A stretch of DNA of 64,000 nucleotides, taken from positions 1-64,000 of the forward strand of contig CACYHW010000011.1 in NCBI GenBank assembly GCA_902774335.1, given 5' to 3'. Within the stretch, counting starts at the first letter, position 1, and every line of letters starts with the position of its first letter. Below the pieces are notes generated by a model. The model saw only the letters and a program-made list of their open reading frames with translations, was not told the origin of the DNA and searched no databases. Positions 34,999 through 45,159 of the stretch are shown here, piece after piece. Made by a program: the position numbers and the translations under genes. Source of the DNA: an uncultured Bacteroidales bacterium (GTDB taxonomy: Bacteria > Bacteroidota > Bacteroidia > Bacteroidales > Bacteroidaceae).

Positions 34999-37539
34999 AT
35001 GATTGAAAAACAAATGGAATACAGATTATCTGACAAACTGAACTCTATATTGTCGCTCTCCAAAGAGGAGGCCGAGCGTCTCACCTACTCCGAGGTTACA
35101 GCCGAGCATCTGCTCTTGGGAATACTCAGGGACGGACAGAACAAGGCGGTGGAGCTGCTGGTCAAGATGGGTGTTGACCTGTCCGACCTTCGCATGCGTC
35201 TTGAATCGGAGCAGACCGCGCAGGATGCCAATGCCGACAAGGTTCCCATAGAGAAGATTGCCCTCTCGGTTACTGTGGTCAGGCTGCTCAAGATCAGCAT
35301 GCTTGAGGCCAGACTCCAGAAAAAGGAGGAAGCCGAGGCCGAGCACCTGCTGCTGGCTATCGTCCGTGACCGAACCAGCCGCACAGCCGTCATACTGTCC
35401 GACTACAAGGTGGATTACCGCCACCTTCTGGATCAGCTTAACAACACCGGTACTGAGGTACAGATGGGCATGGGCCTGACCGACGACGAGGACGAGGAGG
35501 ACGATGAGTTCCAGGCATCCCGTCCGGATTCATCCAAACCTAAGTCCGGAAAGGCTGTAACAGCCTCCAAATCAGGCAGTAATACGCCTGTGCTGGATGC
35601 CTTCAGCACCGATATGACACAGGCTGCCCTGGACGGCAAGCTGGATCCCGTTGTGGGACGTGAAAAGGAGATTGAGCGTCTGGCACAGATCCTTACACGC
35701 CGCAAGAAGAACAACCCCATCCTGATCGGTGAGCCCGGCGTGGGTAAATCGGCCATTGTGGAGGGTCTTTCACAGCGCATCGTACAGCGCAAGGTTTCAC
35801 GCATGCTCTTTGGCAAGCGTATCCTGGCACTTGATATGGCAGCCGTAGTGGCCGGTACCAAGTACCGCGGCCAGTTTGAGGAGAGGCTGCGCTCCATTAT
35901 TCAGGAACTCAAGAAAAATCCTGACATCATCCTGTTTATTGACGAGGTTCATACTATAATAGGTGCAGGTTCGGCACCCGGATCCATGGACGCCGCCAAC
36001 ATGCTCAAGCCCGCCCTTTCACGCGGCGAGGTTCAGTGCATCGGCGCAACCACCGTTGATGAGTACCGCAAGTCCATCGAGAAGGACGGAGCCCTGGAGC
36101 GCCGTTTCCAGAAGATACTTGTGGAGCCTACCACTCCAGAGGAGACACTGCAGATTCTGCAGAACATCAAGGACCGCTACGAGGACCATCACAGTGTTAA
36201 CTACACCGATGAGGCTCTCCAGGCATGCGTCACCCTGGCTCAGCGTTACATAACCGACCGCTCGTTCCCCGACAAGGCCATCGATGTGATGGATGAGGCC
36301 GGCTCACGCACCCATCTGTCCAACCTCTCGGTCCCCAAGGAGATCGAGGACAAGGAGCGTCAGATAGACTTTACGCGTGACGGCAAGAACGATGCCGTGG
36401 CCCGTCAGGACTTTGAACTGGCTGCCCGCTTCCGTGATCAGGAGAAACAGCTGGAGGGTGAGCTGGAGCAGATGCGCAAGGACTGGGAGCAGTCACTCAA
36501 GAGTCACCGTGAGACCGTTGACGAGGAGAGCATCGCTACCGTGGTTTCCATGATGAGCGGCATTCCCGTGCAGAAGATTGCACGTGAGGAGGGCGAGCGC
36601 CTTAAGGGCATAGCACCTGCACTCAAGTCAAAGGTAATTGCTCAGGATTCGGCCATCGACCTGCTTGCCAAAGCTATACGCCGCAGCCGTGTGGGACTGA
36701 AAAATCCTAACAAACCTATAGGCTCGTTCCTGTTCTTGGGCCCCACAGGTGTTGGTAAGACCCTGCTTGCCAAGGAACTTGCCGAGCAGATGTTCGGAAC
36801 AAGCGACGCACTTATACGCGTTGACATGAGCGAGTTCATGGAAAAGTTCGCCGTGTCACGTCTGGTGGGTGCTCCTCCGGGATATGTAGGATACGAGGAC
36901 GGCGGCCAGCTTACCGAGAAGGTACGCCGCAAGCCCTACTCCATCATCCTTCTGGACGAGATAGAGAAGGCTCATCAGGATGTCTTCAACATACTGCTTC
37001 AGGTTATGGACGAGGGCCGTCTGACCGACAGCGAGAGCCGTACGGTGGATTTCCGCAACACCATTATTATAATGACCTCCAACCTGGGTTCACGCCAGAT
37101 ACAGGAGTATGGCCGCGGCATAGGTTTCGGCACGTCCGATGCCGGTACCGACCTGGCCCGTCAGGATATAATCCGCAAGGCTCTCAACAAGTCCTTTGCG
37201 CCTGAGTTCATAAACCGTATCGACGAGATAATCACCTTCAATCAGCTTGACCGTGAGGCTGTTGGCCGCATAGTAGGCATGGAACTTGGACAGCTCTCCG
37301 CCCGCATGGAGGGCATGGGTTACTCGCTCTCCGTTACCGATGGAGCCATGGAGTTCCTTGCCGACAAGGGTTACAGCCGCGAGTACGGCGCACGTCCGCT
37401 CAAGCGTGCCATCCAGACCTATGTGGAGGACAAGCTTGCCGAGGTCATGATTGACGGAGAGTGCCCCGCAGGATCACTCCTTACAGTGGACGCCAATGCC
37501 GACAAAACTGACCTTACGGTCACTGTCGGAACCAGGTGA
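34999..37539 (+). CDS. clpC: ClpC-type AAA+ chaperone/protease ATPase
   Basis: 846 residues. Two Clp-N repeats (about 5-150), first AAA+ domain with Walker A GEPGVGKS (244-251), a UVR-type middle segment (FELAARFRDQEKQLEGEL), second AAA+ domain with GPTGVGKT (581-588), and a Clp C-terminal domain. The UVR/M-domain places it with ClpC. It unfolds proteins for ClpP or refolds aggregates in the cytoplasm. The ATG at 34999 is downstream of the -7 box; Met6 at 35014 is an alternative. An acidic, Ser-rich linker lies at about 155-200. Confidence 0.92.
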   Translation: MIEKQMEYRLSDKLNSILSLSKEEAERLTYSEVTAEHLLLGILRDGQNKAVELLVKMGVDLSDLRMRLESEQTAQDANADKVPIEKIALSVTVVRLLKISMLEARLQKKEEAEAEHLLLAIVRDRTSRTAVILSDYKVDYRHLLDQLNNTGTEVQMGMGLTDDEDEEDDEFQASRPDSSKPKSGKAVTASKSGSNTPVLDAFSTDMTQAALDGKLDPVVGREKEIERLAQILTRRKKNNPILIGEPGVGKSAIVEGLSQRIVQRKVSRMLFGKRILALDMAAVVAGTKYRGQFEERLRSIIQELKKNPDIILFIDEVHTIIGAGSAPGSMDAANMLKPALSRGEVQCIGATTVDEYRKSIEKDGALERRFQKILVEPTTPEETLQILQNIKDRYEDHHSVNYTDEALQACVTLAQRYITDRSFPDKAIDVMDEAGSRTHLSNLSVPKEIEDKERQIDFTRDGKNDAVARQDFELAARFRDQEKQLEGELEQMRKDWEQSLKSHRETVDEESIATVVSMMSGIPVQKIAREEGERLKGIAPALKSKVIAQDSAIDLLAKAIRRSRVGLKNPNKPIGSFLFLGPTGVGKTLLAKELAEQMFGTSDALIRVDMSEFMEKFAVSRLVGAPPGYVGYEDGGQLTEKVRRKPYSIILLDEIEKAHQDVFNILLQVMDEGRLTDSESRTVDFRNTIIIMTSNLGSRQIQEYGRGIGFGTSDAGTDLARQDIIRKALNKSFAPEFINRIDEIITFNQLDREAVGRIVGMELGQLSARMEGMGYSLSVTDGAMEFLADKGYSREYGARPLKRAIQTYVEDKLAEVMIDGECPAGSLLTVDANADKTDLTVTVGTR

Positions 37540-37575
37540 TTTGACATAGAGTCACAGAAAGACTCATCTTCGGCC

Positions 37576-37609
37576 AAAATGTCAGTCGGGAAACCGTCTG
37601 GCATTTTTG
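37576..37609 (+). terminator. Terminator after clpC
   Basis: AAAATGTCAGTCGG ... CCGTCTGGCATTTTT with a GAAA loop; located between clpC and htpG. Confidence 0.8.
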
Positions 37610-37653
37610 TTGTTTCTATACCGTCAGAACAAACAAATAAAACAATATAGATT

Positions 37654-39702
37654 ATGCAGAAAGGTACAATTGGGGTAACAACCGAGAACATCTTCCCTGT
37701 TATCAAAAAGTTTCTCTACAGCGACCGTGAGATATTCCTCCGTGAGATAGTGTCAAATGCAGTTGATGCCACCCAGAAGCTTAAGACATACGCCTCCAAG
37801 GGCGATTTCAAAGGCGAGATGGGCGACCTGACGGTTCATGTGACCGTGGGTAAGGATACCATCACCGTGAGCGACCGTGGTATAGGTATGACTGCAGCCG
37901 AGATTGACAAGTACATCAACCAGATAGCATTTTCGGGCGCCAATGACTTCCTTGAAAAGTACAAGAACGACGCCAATGCCATCATCGGCCACTTCGGACT
38001 GGGATTCTACTCTGCCTTTATGGTTTCCAAGAAGGTTGAGATTATCACTAAATCCTATCAGGAGGGTGCTCAGGCTGTAAAGTGGAGCTGCGACGGTTCA
38101 CCCGAATTCCAGCTGTCCGATGCCGATAAGGCTGACCGCGGTACCGATATCATCCTCTACCTGGACGATGACAGCAAGGAGTACCTGCAGGAGACCACCA
38201 TCCAGGGCCTGCTCAAGAAGTACTGCCGCTTCCTGCCCGTACAGATTGCATGCGGCAAGAAGAAGGAGTGGAAGGACGGAAAGGAAGTTGAAACCGACCA
38301 GGACAACATCATCAATAATGTAGAGCCGCTGTGGACCAAGACCCCGAGCGAGCTCAAGGACGAGGACTACAAGGGATTCTACCGCGAGCTCTATCCTATG
38401 CAGGATGAACCCCTGTTCTGGATACATCTGAACGTGGATTTCCCCTTCCACCTGACCGGTATCCTCTATTTCCCCAAGATCAAGACCAATCTGGATCTGC
38501 AGAAGAACCGTATCCAACTCTACTGCAACCAGGTATTCGTAACGGATTCGGTCGAGGGCATCGTCCCCGACTTCCTTACCCTGCTCCACGGCGTAATCGA
38601 CTCACCGGATATTCCTCTGAACGTTTCACGCTCATATCTGCAGAGTGATTCCAATGTCAAGAAGATATCAGGCTACATCACCAAGAAGGTGGCCGACCGT
38701 CTGAGCTCCATATTCAAGAACGACCGTAAGGAGTTTGAGCAGAAGTGGGATGATGTTAAGCTCTTTATCAACTACGGAATGCTTACCGAGGAGGATTTCT
38801 ACTCAAAGATGGAGAAGGTTGCCCTGTTCAAGGACACCGACGGCAAATACTTCACATTCGAGGAGTACAAGAAACTCATCGAAGGCAACCAGACCGATAA
38901 GAACAAGAGCCTTATCTACCTGTATGCCACCAACAAGGACGAGCAGTTCGGATACATCGAGGCTGCCAGGAACAAGGGCTACAACGTGCTCCTGATGGAT
39001 AACCAGCTGGATATCCCCGTAATAGGCATGCTGGAGCAGAAGTTCGGTAACAACAGCCGCTTCCAGAGAGTGGACAGCGACTCCATAGACAACCTGATTG
39101 CCAAGGATGACAACAAGGCTGTGGATCTGCCTGCAGGCCAGCTGCGTATGCTCACCAAGGTATTCAGCAGCCAGATGCCCAAGATCGAGAAGGCCGATTT
39201 CCACGTGGACGCCCAGTCTCTCGGCGAGTCTGCCCTGCCCGTCATGGTAACCTGCAGCGAGTATATGCGCCGTATGAAGGATATGGCCGCCATCCAGCCC
39301 GGAATGAATTTCTACGGCGATATGCCCGATATGTACACCGTAATCCTGAACAAGGACCACAAGCTTATAAAGAAGGTACTTGACGATGCCGCTGCCGCTT
39401 GCGACGATAAGGTTAAGCCTCAGGAAGACAAGCTCAACACCCTCAAGGAGCGTCAGTCAGAGCTTCGTAAGGCACGTGAGGGCAAGAAGGACGAGGATGT
39501 ACCTCAGGCCGAGAAGGACGAGATGAAAGATATAGACGTAAAGATTTCGGAGGCCGAAAACGCCGTATCGGACATCTATTCAGAGTACGCCAAGGGCAAT
39601 AAAGTGGTTCACGAACTTATCGATCTTGCTCTGTTGCAGAACGGAATGCTCAAGGGCGAGGCCCTGGCCGCATTCATCCGCCGCAGTGTAGATCTTATCT
39701 GA
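37654..39702 (+). CDS. htpG: Chaperone HtpG (Hsp90)
   Basis: 682 residues, slightly longer than E. coli HtpG because of a charged insertion near 580-640, which seems usual in Bacteroidota. The GHKL ATPase start reads EIFLREIVSNAVDATQKL, with DRGIGM and GHFGLGFYSAFMVS following. ATP-dependent cytosolic chaperone. No clear -7 box is seen before it, so it may be under a stress-specific promoter. Confidence 0.96.
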   Translation: MQKGTIGVTTENIFPVIKKFLYSDREIFLREIVSNAVDATQKLKTYASKGDFKGEMGDLTVHVTVGKDTITVSDRGIGMTAAEIDKYINQIAFSGANDFLEKYKNDANAIIGHFGLGFYSAFMVSKKVEIITKSYQEGAQAVKWSCDGSPEFQLSDADKADRGTDIILYLDDDSKEYLQETTIQGLLKKYCRFLPVQIACGKKKEWKDGKEVETDQDNIINNVEPLWTKTPSELKDEDYKGFYRELYPMQDEPLFWIHLNVDFPFHLTGILYFPKIKTNLDLQKNRIQLYCNQVFVTDSVEGIVPDFLTLLHGVIDSPDIPLNVSRSYLQSDSNVKKISGYITKKVADRLSSIFKNDRKEFEQKWDDVKLFINYGMLTEEDFYSKMEKVALFKDTDGKYFTFEEYKKLIEGNQTDKNKSLIYLYATNKDEQFGYIEAARNKGYNVLLMDNQLDIPVIGMLEQKFGNNSRFQRVDSDSIDNLIAKDDNKAVDLPAGQLRMLTKVFSSQMPKIEKADFHVDAQSLGESALPVMVTCSEYMRRMKDMAAIQPGMNFYGDMPDMYTVILNKDHKLIKKVLDDAAAACDDKVKPQEDKLNTLKERQSELRKAREGKKDEDVPQAEKDEMKDIDVKISEAENAVSDIYSEYAKGNKVVHELIDLALLQNGMLKGEALAAFIRRSVDLI

Positions 39703-39726
39703 CAAGTACACATTTCTTATGAAAAT

Positions 39727-39757
39727 AGGCACTGAGAGTACATCAGTGCCTTTTTTT
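39727..39757 (+). terminator. Terminator after htpG
   Basis: AGGCACTGA (39727-39735) pairs with TCAGTGCCT (39743-39751), then seven T. Confidence 0.9.
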
Positions 39758-39760
39758 GCA

Positions 39761-39768
39761 TATATTTG
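39761..39768 (+). promoter_or_regulatory. -7 box of the patatin gene
   Basis: TATATTTG directly after the htpG terminator. A start point about 7 nt downstream would lie beyond the ATG at 39772, supporting the ATG at 39811. Confidence 0.55.
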
Positions 39769-39810
39769 TGAATGAATGCTCCCCAAATCATTCCGGAGCG
39801 TTCAGAAATA

Positions 39811-42123
39811 ATGATCAAAAGGGCTTTTATATCACTGATTGTCATACTGTTGACGTTTTCCACATCGCTCTCGGCACAGAAGATCGGATTGGTTCTGAGC
39901 GGTGGTGGTGCCAAAGGTATGGCCCATATCGGTGTAATCCGCGCCCTTGAGGAGAACGGTATCCCCATTGACTATGTAGCAGGAACATCCATGGGAGCGG
40001 TCATCGGATCGCTCTATGCCATGGGATACTCGCCCGACGAGATGGAGAACCTTATCCGTTCCGATGAGTTCAAGAACTGGTACATGGGCTCAAAGGATAT
40101 GGAATATGACTTCTATTTCAAACAGAACCCTCCCACTCCGTTCCTTATATCGGCCCGAATAGCCATCAGGGACTCCATGACCGTGATACGTCCTATGGTA
40201 AACAGTGTGGTTGACCCGCTTCAGATGAACTTGGCGTTCGTGGATGTGTTTGCCGGCGCATCGGCCGTGTGCGACAAGGATTTTGACAACCTGTTCGTTC
40301 CGTTCAGGGCTGTTGCATCGGATGTGTTCAACAAGAACTCCATTGTCCTGTCCCGCGGCGACCTTGGTGATGCCGTACGTGCTTCAATGTCATTCCCGTT
40401 TGTGTTCCGTCCTATCAGGATAGATACCGTAATCGCTTATGACGGAGGTATTTACGATAACTTCCCTGTAGATGTCATGGTTAGTGATTTCCATCCTGAC
40501 TTTATTATAGGAAGTGTCGTTGCAGTCGCTCCCGGCGAGCCCGAGGTGGAGATACCCGATGAGTTTGATCTTATGGGTCAGGTGCGCAGCATGATTGTGC
40601 AGAAGAGTGACTACAGTCTGGATCCCAGACTGGGCGTAAAGGTGGAGTTTGACCTGCGCAGCGTGGGACTTCTTGATTTCCATAAGATTGACGAGGTGTC
40701 GGCTTTAGGATACCGCAACACAATGCTTCTGATGGACTCCATCAAATCCAGGACAACAGAACGCTGCGACAGCTCCGTGGTTCAGAGCCGTCGTGAAGCC
40801 TTCAAGAATCGCATCCCGAAGCTGGTGTTCCGCAATGTGGACGTTCACGGTGTGAACCAGGCGCAGAAACGCTATATACAGAAAGAGCTTCACGCATCCG
40901 AGGGATCGTTTGATTATGAGGACTTTAAGTCCGGATACTTCAAGCTGCTCTCCGATGATGCCATAACCGAGATCATTCCCGGAACAACCTTCTCGGAGAA
41001 GGATTCCACATTCCAGCTGGACCTTAACGTGACGTTGGACAACTACCCCACCTTCTCCATAGGAGGCGGACTCTCCACATCGGTATCAAGCCAGTTGTAT
41101 GCATCGGTTGCCTACAACCATATAGGCGAGGCGTCGGAGTCATATCTGCTTGAGGGACAGTTAGGAAGGTCATACAATAACGCTCAGCTGTTTACCCGTA
41201 TCGATGTTCCCATGGCCATACCGGTGTCACTCTCTGTCCAGTTGGCCTTCAACAACATGAACTATTTCCGTTCGGGATCGTTCATGTTCTCGTCCGATAA
41301 GTTCACGCCTGCTCTTAACAAGACCATCGAGTTCTTTGGAAAGATGAAGTTCTCCAGGCCGTTCCTGAATAACTACAAGGCAGTATTCTCGTTCGGAGTG
41401 GCGCACCACAAAGACTATTACTCCCAGTCCAGCAACGTGGACCTGCGCACTTTCAAGTATGACTGCAGCAGGCATAATATCCTGGGAGGCTCGATTACCT
41501 TTACCGGTAATACGCTCAACTCCATACAGTATCCTACCAGCGGACGTTCCGAGAGCATCAGCGCGTTCATCGGCACTGAGAATGACCTGTTCCGTCCGCA
41601 GAATGTATATTCTACTGATTATCATTCTATTGACCGTTCTTGGCTTCAGATATCGGCCCATTTGGAACACTATATCAGGATGTCTCCCCACTTTACTCTG
41701 GGAACTCAGGCGAATGCGTTCTACTCATCCCGAAACTTCTCCAGCAACTATCAGGCTTCGGTCATGCAGGCGGGCTGTTTCCGTCCTACGGTGAACAGCC
41801 AGTTCCAGTACGACCCCGATTTCGCGGCCAACGGTTACTTTGCTCTGGGACTCAAGCCCATATGGGTAATCAACAGCATCTTCCATCTGCGTTCCGAGGT
41901 CTATGCCTTCCAGCCTACCCGTCCCATCAGGAACGACAACGGCAAGGCTGTCTACGGCAAGGCTCTGACCGGTTTCCAGCTTATGGGTGAGCTCAACTTC
42001 GTGGCACAGTACCAGCGTGTGTCGGTCAATGCCTTCATCGACCTGTCCACATCAAACTACAACCCCTCCATGTTCGGCGTGACATTCGGATTCCTGATGC
42101 CGAACGAGTGGTTCATCGAATAA
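39811..42123 (+). CDS. Patatin-like phospholipase with C-terminal outer-membrane barrel
   Basis: 770 residues: signal peptide (to about SLSAQ), patatin domain with oxyanion loop GGGAKG (31-36), nucleophile Ser60 in GTSMG and the catalytic Asp211 in DGG, a POTRA-like segment (about 335-400, LVFRNVDVHGVNQAQKRYI) and a beta-strand-rich C-terminal half (about 400-770) like the Omp85-type barrel of PlpD/FplA proteins (type Vd autotransporters). It should be inserted in the outer membrane with the lipase either exposed or periplasmic. The ATG at 39811 is preferred since it starts the signal peptide and the promoter excludes 39772. Confidence 0.88.
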   Translation: MIKRAFISLIVILLTFSTSLSAQKIGLVLSGGGAKGMAHIGVIRALEENGIPIDYVAGTSMGAVIGSLYAMGYSPDEMENLIRSDEFKNWYMGSKDMEYDFYFKQNPPTPFLISARIAIRDSMTVIRPMVNSVVDPLQMNLAFVDVFAGASAVCDKDFDNLFVPFRAVASDVFNKNSIVLSRGDLGDAVRASMSFPFVFRPIRIDTVIAYDGGIYDNFPVDVMVSDFHPDFIIGSVVAVAPGEPEVEIPDEFDLMGQVRSMIVQKSDYSLDPRLGVKVEFDLRSVGLLDFHKIDEVSALGYRNTMLLMDSIKSRTTERCDSSVVQSRREAFKNRIPKLVFRNVDVHGVNQAQKRYIQKELHASEGSFDYEDFKSGYFKLLSDDAITEIIPGTTFSEKDSTFQLDLNVTLDNYPTFSIGGGLSTSVSSQLYASVAYNHIGEASESYLLEGQLGRSYNNAQLFTRIDVPMAIPVSLSVQLAFNNMNYFRSGSFMFSSDKFTPALNKTIEFFGKMKFSRPFLNNYKAVFSFGVAHHKDYYSQSSNVDLRTFKYDCSRHNILGGSITFTGNTLNSIQYPTSGRSESISAFIGTENDLFRPQNVYSTDYHSIDRSWLQISAHLEHYIRMSPHFTLGTQANAFYSSRNFSSNYQASVMQAGCFRPTVNSQFQYDPDFAANGYFALGLKPIWVINSIFHLRSEVYAFQPTRPIRNDNGKAVYGKALTGFQLMGELNFVAQYQRVSVNAFIDLSTSNYNPSMFGVTFGFLMPNEWFIE

Positions 42124-42136
42124 AAAAGAGATTGGC

Positions 42137-43306
42137 TTAAACTCTTGATTCCCTTGCTTTCCGGAGCCAGACTGTGGGTGATGACCCCACTATCCTCTGG
42201 AACTGACGGTAGAATGTGGAGCTGCTAATGTATCCGCACGAGTATTCCACGTTCTTGAGCGCCTCGCCCTTGAGGAGCAGCTCCTGGGCGTACATTATCC
42301 TGGCGTAGTTAACGTAGTCGGAGAATGACTTGCCGCTGAACTGACGGACGGCCAGTGAAAGGTATGTGCGGTTGGTGCCCAGTCTCTGAGCAAGGTCTAT
42401 AAGGTTCAGATCAGGCTCCAGGAACACCTTCTGCTCGTTCATAAGACGCTCCAGATTGTTCCAGCAGTTGGTTATGGTAAGTTCCTGACGGTTCTCAGTA
42501 TAGCCGCTCTTGATCTGCTTGCTGCTTTCCAGCATATGCCTGATGTCATCGGCACTGTAGTTTATGCCGAACGCCATTATGGTAAGCGCAAACTGGAAGA
42601 AGAATGTCACCAATATAAGGATGATCTTCTGTATGCTTATATCCTGCTGGTAGTCAGGCGATGCCTCACGGAGCAGTACCACCAGCACACCTATGGCCGT
42701 GAATGTGGCAATTATCCTGGACTGGCTTACGGACTTTCCGTAGTTGGACGAGAAGTAGTCGTTGATGGTATCCTCGTATTTGTACATGAACCAGCAGCAC
42801 CACAGCAGCACGCCCGCCTCGAACCAGAACGTTACCGTACGTGCCATATGGTAGCAGATATAACCCATTACGTTGAGTTTCATGTCGTTAAGCTGGAAGT
42901 TGCCGTCCAGTATCACGCTCTCGTGGATGGTTCTCAAGGTTTGCTGGCTGGCTCCAAGGTATACTACCAGGAACAGCGTGGTTATGGCAGCCATGGGAAT
43001 GAAAACCATATAGTCCTTACGGGTAATACCCTTCAGGTTGGTAAGTTCCATTGTAAAGAGGTAGAACAACGGCGCATAAGCCATGCTGACGGTAATGTAG
43101 ACTGGCCAAGTCCATATCATATGGCACTTGTCGGGGTTGAACAGCTGGGCATATATGAGCATCCTGACGCTCCAGACTATCTGTATGGCCACAAGAAACC
43201 AGTGGCTCTTGTTCTTTCCCGGCTTGAAGAGGGCTATGGACAGAGCGCAGATAAAACTGAATACGCCTAAAAGCGTGTATAACAGATGTACAGGAATGTT
43301 ACTCAT
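42137..43306 (-). CDS. AraC-type regulator with N-terminal membrane domain
   Basis: 389 residues: about seven hydrophobic helices (1-260) and a C-terminal AraC HTH domain (about 290-388; LAQRLGTNRTYLSLAVRQFSG and the second HTH with SCGYISSSTFYRQFQ). Such proteins are thought to couple membrane sensing directly to transcription. The ATG at 43306 is chosen; an upstream in-frame ATG at 43336 adds ten residues before the first helix. Divergent from the acyl-CoA ligase (126 nt between starts) and convergent with the patatin gene (13 nt between stops). Confidence 0.82.
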   Translation of the reverse strand: MSNIPVHLLYTLLGVFSFICALSIALFKPGKNKSHWFLVAIQIVWSVRMLIYAQLFNPDKCHMIWTWPVYITVSMAYAPLFYLFTMELTNLKGITRKDYMVFIPMAAITTLFLVVYLGASQQTLRTIHESVILDGNFQLNDMKLNVMGYICYHMARTVTFWFEAGVLLWCCWFMYKYEDTINDYFSSNYGKSVSQSRIIATFTAIGVLVVLLREASPDYQQDISIQKIILILVTFFFQFALTIMAFGINYSADDIRHMLESSKQIKSGYTENRQELTITNCWNNLERLMNEQKVFLEPDLNLIDLAQRLGTNRTYLSLAVRQFSGKSFSDYVNYARIMYAQELLLKGEALKNVEYSCGYISSSTFYRQFQRIVGSSPTVWLRKARESRV

Positions 43307-43432
43307 ACTGTCGGGATTTAACAGGCTGCCAGTCACGAAAGTACGTATTTTCTCCCATTAATGGCACTGTTGTTGGCGGGAAATGTTATTTTTGCATCTA
43401 TAAACAATTCCAAAGGACATTTTATTATCCGT

Positions 43433-45079
43433 ATGAAAGAATATCCGCATTATCTTGAGAGACTTCAGGCTGCTACCCGCAAATTCTGGGACAAACCCGC
43501 ATTGAATAACATTGGAGGTGAATCATTCACCTATGCCCAGATGGCCCGTTCCATAGCACGTTTCCATATTGTATTTGACTATGCCGGCATCCAAAAGGGT
43601 GAGCGTATAGCCCTGTGCGCCCAGAACGGTGCCCGCTGGGGCTTTGCCTACCTGGCTGTAAACACATATGAGACCGTTATAGTACCTATCCTGGCCGATT
43701 TCAAGCCGGACAGCGTGATGGGTCTTGTAAACCATTCGGGAAGCATAGCTCTCTTTACCGATACCGACAAGTGGTCCAAGATGGATGCGGCTCAGATGCC
43801 CCAGGTGCGTGCCGTCATCGATGTCAATACACTGGAACTTCTCTACTGCAATGACGAGAAGATTCAGTATGCGTTTGACCATCTGGATGAACTGTTCGAC
43901 AAGAAGTATCCGGGCGGATTCGGTCCCGATGACGTGGTCTATCCCACCGACAACTGGGATAATCTGTCCACAATCAACTATACATCGGGCTCAACGGGCG
44001 ATCCCAAGGGTGTGATGCTCACCTACCGCAACTTTGCGGCCAACGTGGACTTCAGCCAGCGCAACGTGCCTGCAGGTGACAAGATGGTCTCCATGCTTCC
44101 CATGGCCCATATGTACGGATTGGTCATTGAGTTCCTCTACCCGCTCTGTAACGGAACATCCATATACTGGCTGGGCAAGGCTCCCACTCCGGCTGCCCTG
44201 ATGAAGGCGTTTGCCGATGTCAAGCCCTACCTGCTCATCACCGTTCCGCTTGTCATGGAAAAGATCTACAAGTCCAAGATAAAGCCCATGATTGATAAAC
44301 CGGCCATTAAGTTCGCACTTCATATTCCCATTCTTAACAGTATCATTTACAAGAAGATAAAGGATGGTCTTGTGGCTGCGTTCGGTGGTAACTGCGAGGA
44401 GTTTATCATGGGTGGCGCCGCCCTTAATCCCGAGGTTGAGCGCATATTCAAGAAGATCAAGTTCCCCTATCTGGTAGGTTACGGAATGACTGAGGCCTGC
44501 CCTCTTCTGGCCTATGAGCATTGGACCAAGTATGTTCCCGGTTCATGCGGCAAGCCCGTCGATGTGGCCGAGGTCCGTATAGATTCCGATGATCCCCAGC
44601 ATACCGTTGGCGAGATCCAGGCCCGTGGTGAGAATATCACCATCGGATACTACAATAACCCCGAGGCTACCGCGAATGCCTTTACCGAGGATGGCTGGCT
44701 CAAGACCGGTGACCTGGGTATCATGGATGCCGACGGCAACATATTCATCCGTGGACGCAGCAAGAATATGATCTTGGGTCCTTCGGGCCAGAATATCTAC
44801 CCTGAGGAGATTGAGGCTGTTGTTAACAATCAGGATTATGTCGTGGAGTCGGTGGTCGTGGATCGCGGCGGTAAACTGGTTGCCCTGGTTTATCTGGATG
44901 AGCAGGCTATTGCCAAGGCTCTCCTGGACGATGAGGCCAAGGATGCCATTCCCGAGAACATCCGTCTTACCTCCAACCGCCTGCTGCCCGTCTACAGCCA
45001 GCTTGCCAAAGTGGAGATTCAGGATGCTCCGTTTGAGAAGACGCCAAAAATGTCTATTCGCCGCTTCCTCTATAAGTGA
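43433..45079 (+). CDS. AMP-forming acyl-CoA synthetase/ligase
   Basis: 548 residues. The AMP-binding signature NYTSGSTGDPKGV begins near residue 182, YGMTEACPLLAYE is the second motif, and GWLKTGDLG with a C-terminal Lys (TPKMSIRR) completes the ANL fold. It resembles long-chain fatty acid-CoA ligases of Bacteroidota. Cytoplasmic or membrane-associated. TATTTTTG at 43387-43394 is a -7 box, so translation should begin at the ATG at 43433 and not at 43361. Confidence 0.9.
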   Translation: MKEYPHYLERLQAATRKFWDKPALNNIGGESFTYAQMARSIARFHIVFDYAGIQKGERIALCAQNGARWGFAYLAVNTYETVIVPILADFKPDSVMGLVNHSGSIALFTDTDKWSKMDAAQMPQVRAVIDVNTLELLYCNDEKIQYAFDHLDELFDKKYPGGFGPDDVVYPTDNWDNLSTINYTSGSTGDPKGVMLTYRNFAANVDFSQRNVPAGDKMVSMLPMAHMYGLVIEFLYPLCNGTSIYWLGKAPTPAALMKAFADVKPYLLITVPLVMEKIYKSKIKPMIDKPAIKFALHIPILNSIIYKKIKDGLVAAFGGNCEEFIMGGAALNPEVERIFKKIKFPYLVGYGMTEACPLLAYEHWTKYVPGSCGKPVDVAEVRIDSDDPQHTVGEIQARGENITIGYYNNPEATANAFTEDGWLKTGDLGIMDADGNIFIRGRSKNMILGPSGQNIYPEEIEAVVNNQDYVVESVVVDRGGKLVALVYLDEQAIAKALLDDEAKDAIPENIRLTSNRLLPVYSQLAKVEIQDAPFEKTPKMSIRRFLYK

Positions 45080-45099
45080 CTCAGGGAACTGATACTTCT
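45077..45099 (+). repeat. 23-nt direct repeat, copy 1
   Basis: Matches 46490-46512 at 21 of 23 positions (shared core CAGGGAACTGAT). It starts at the stop codon of the acyl-CoA ligase gene; the pair brackets the secreted hypothetical and dipeptidase genes. Confidence 0.7.
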
Positions 45100-45114
45100 A
45101 TTGAATACAAAAAG

Positions 45115-45122
45115 TATCTTTG
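45115..45122 (+). promoter_or_regulatory. -7 box of the secreted hypothetical gene
   Basis: TATCTTTG, 37 nt before the ATG at 45160. Confidence 0.5.
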
Positions 45123-45159
45123 CCTTAGATGAACTATGATTATAAAAGGGATATTGTTT

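Noticed and set aside
45136-45159. Upstream start for the secreted hypothetical protein
   Set aside because: It would put eight residues before a clean signal peptide; the ATG at 45160 fits better.
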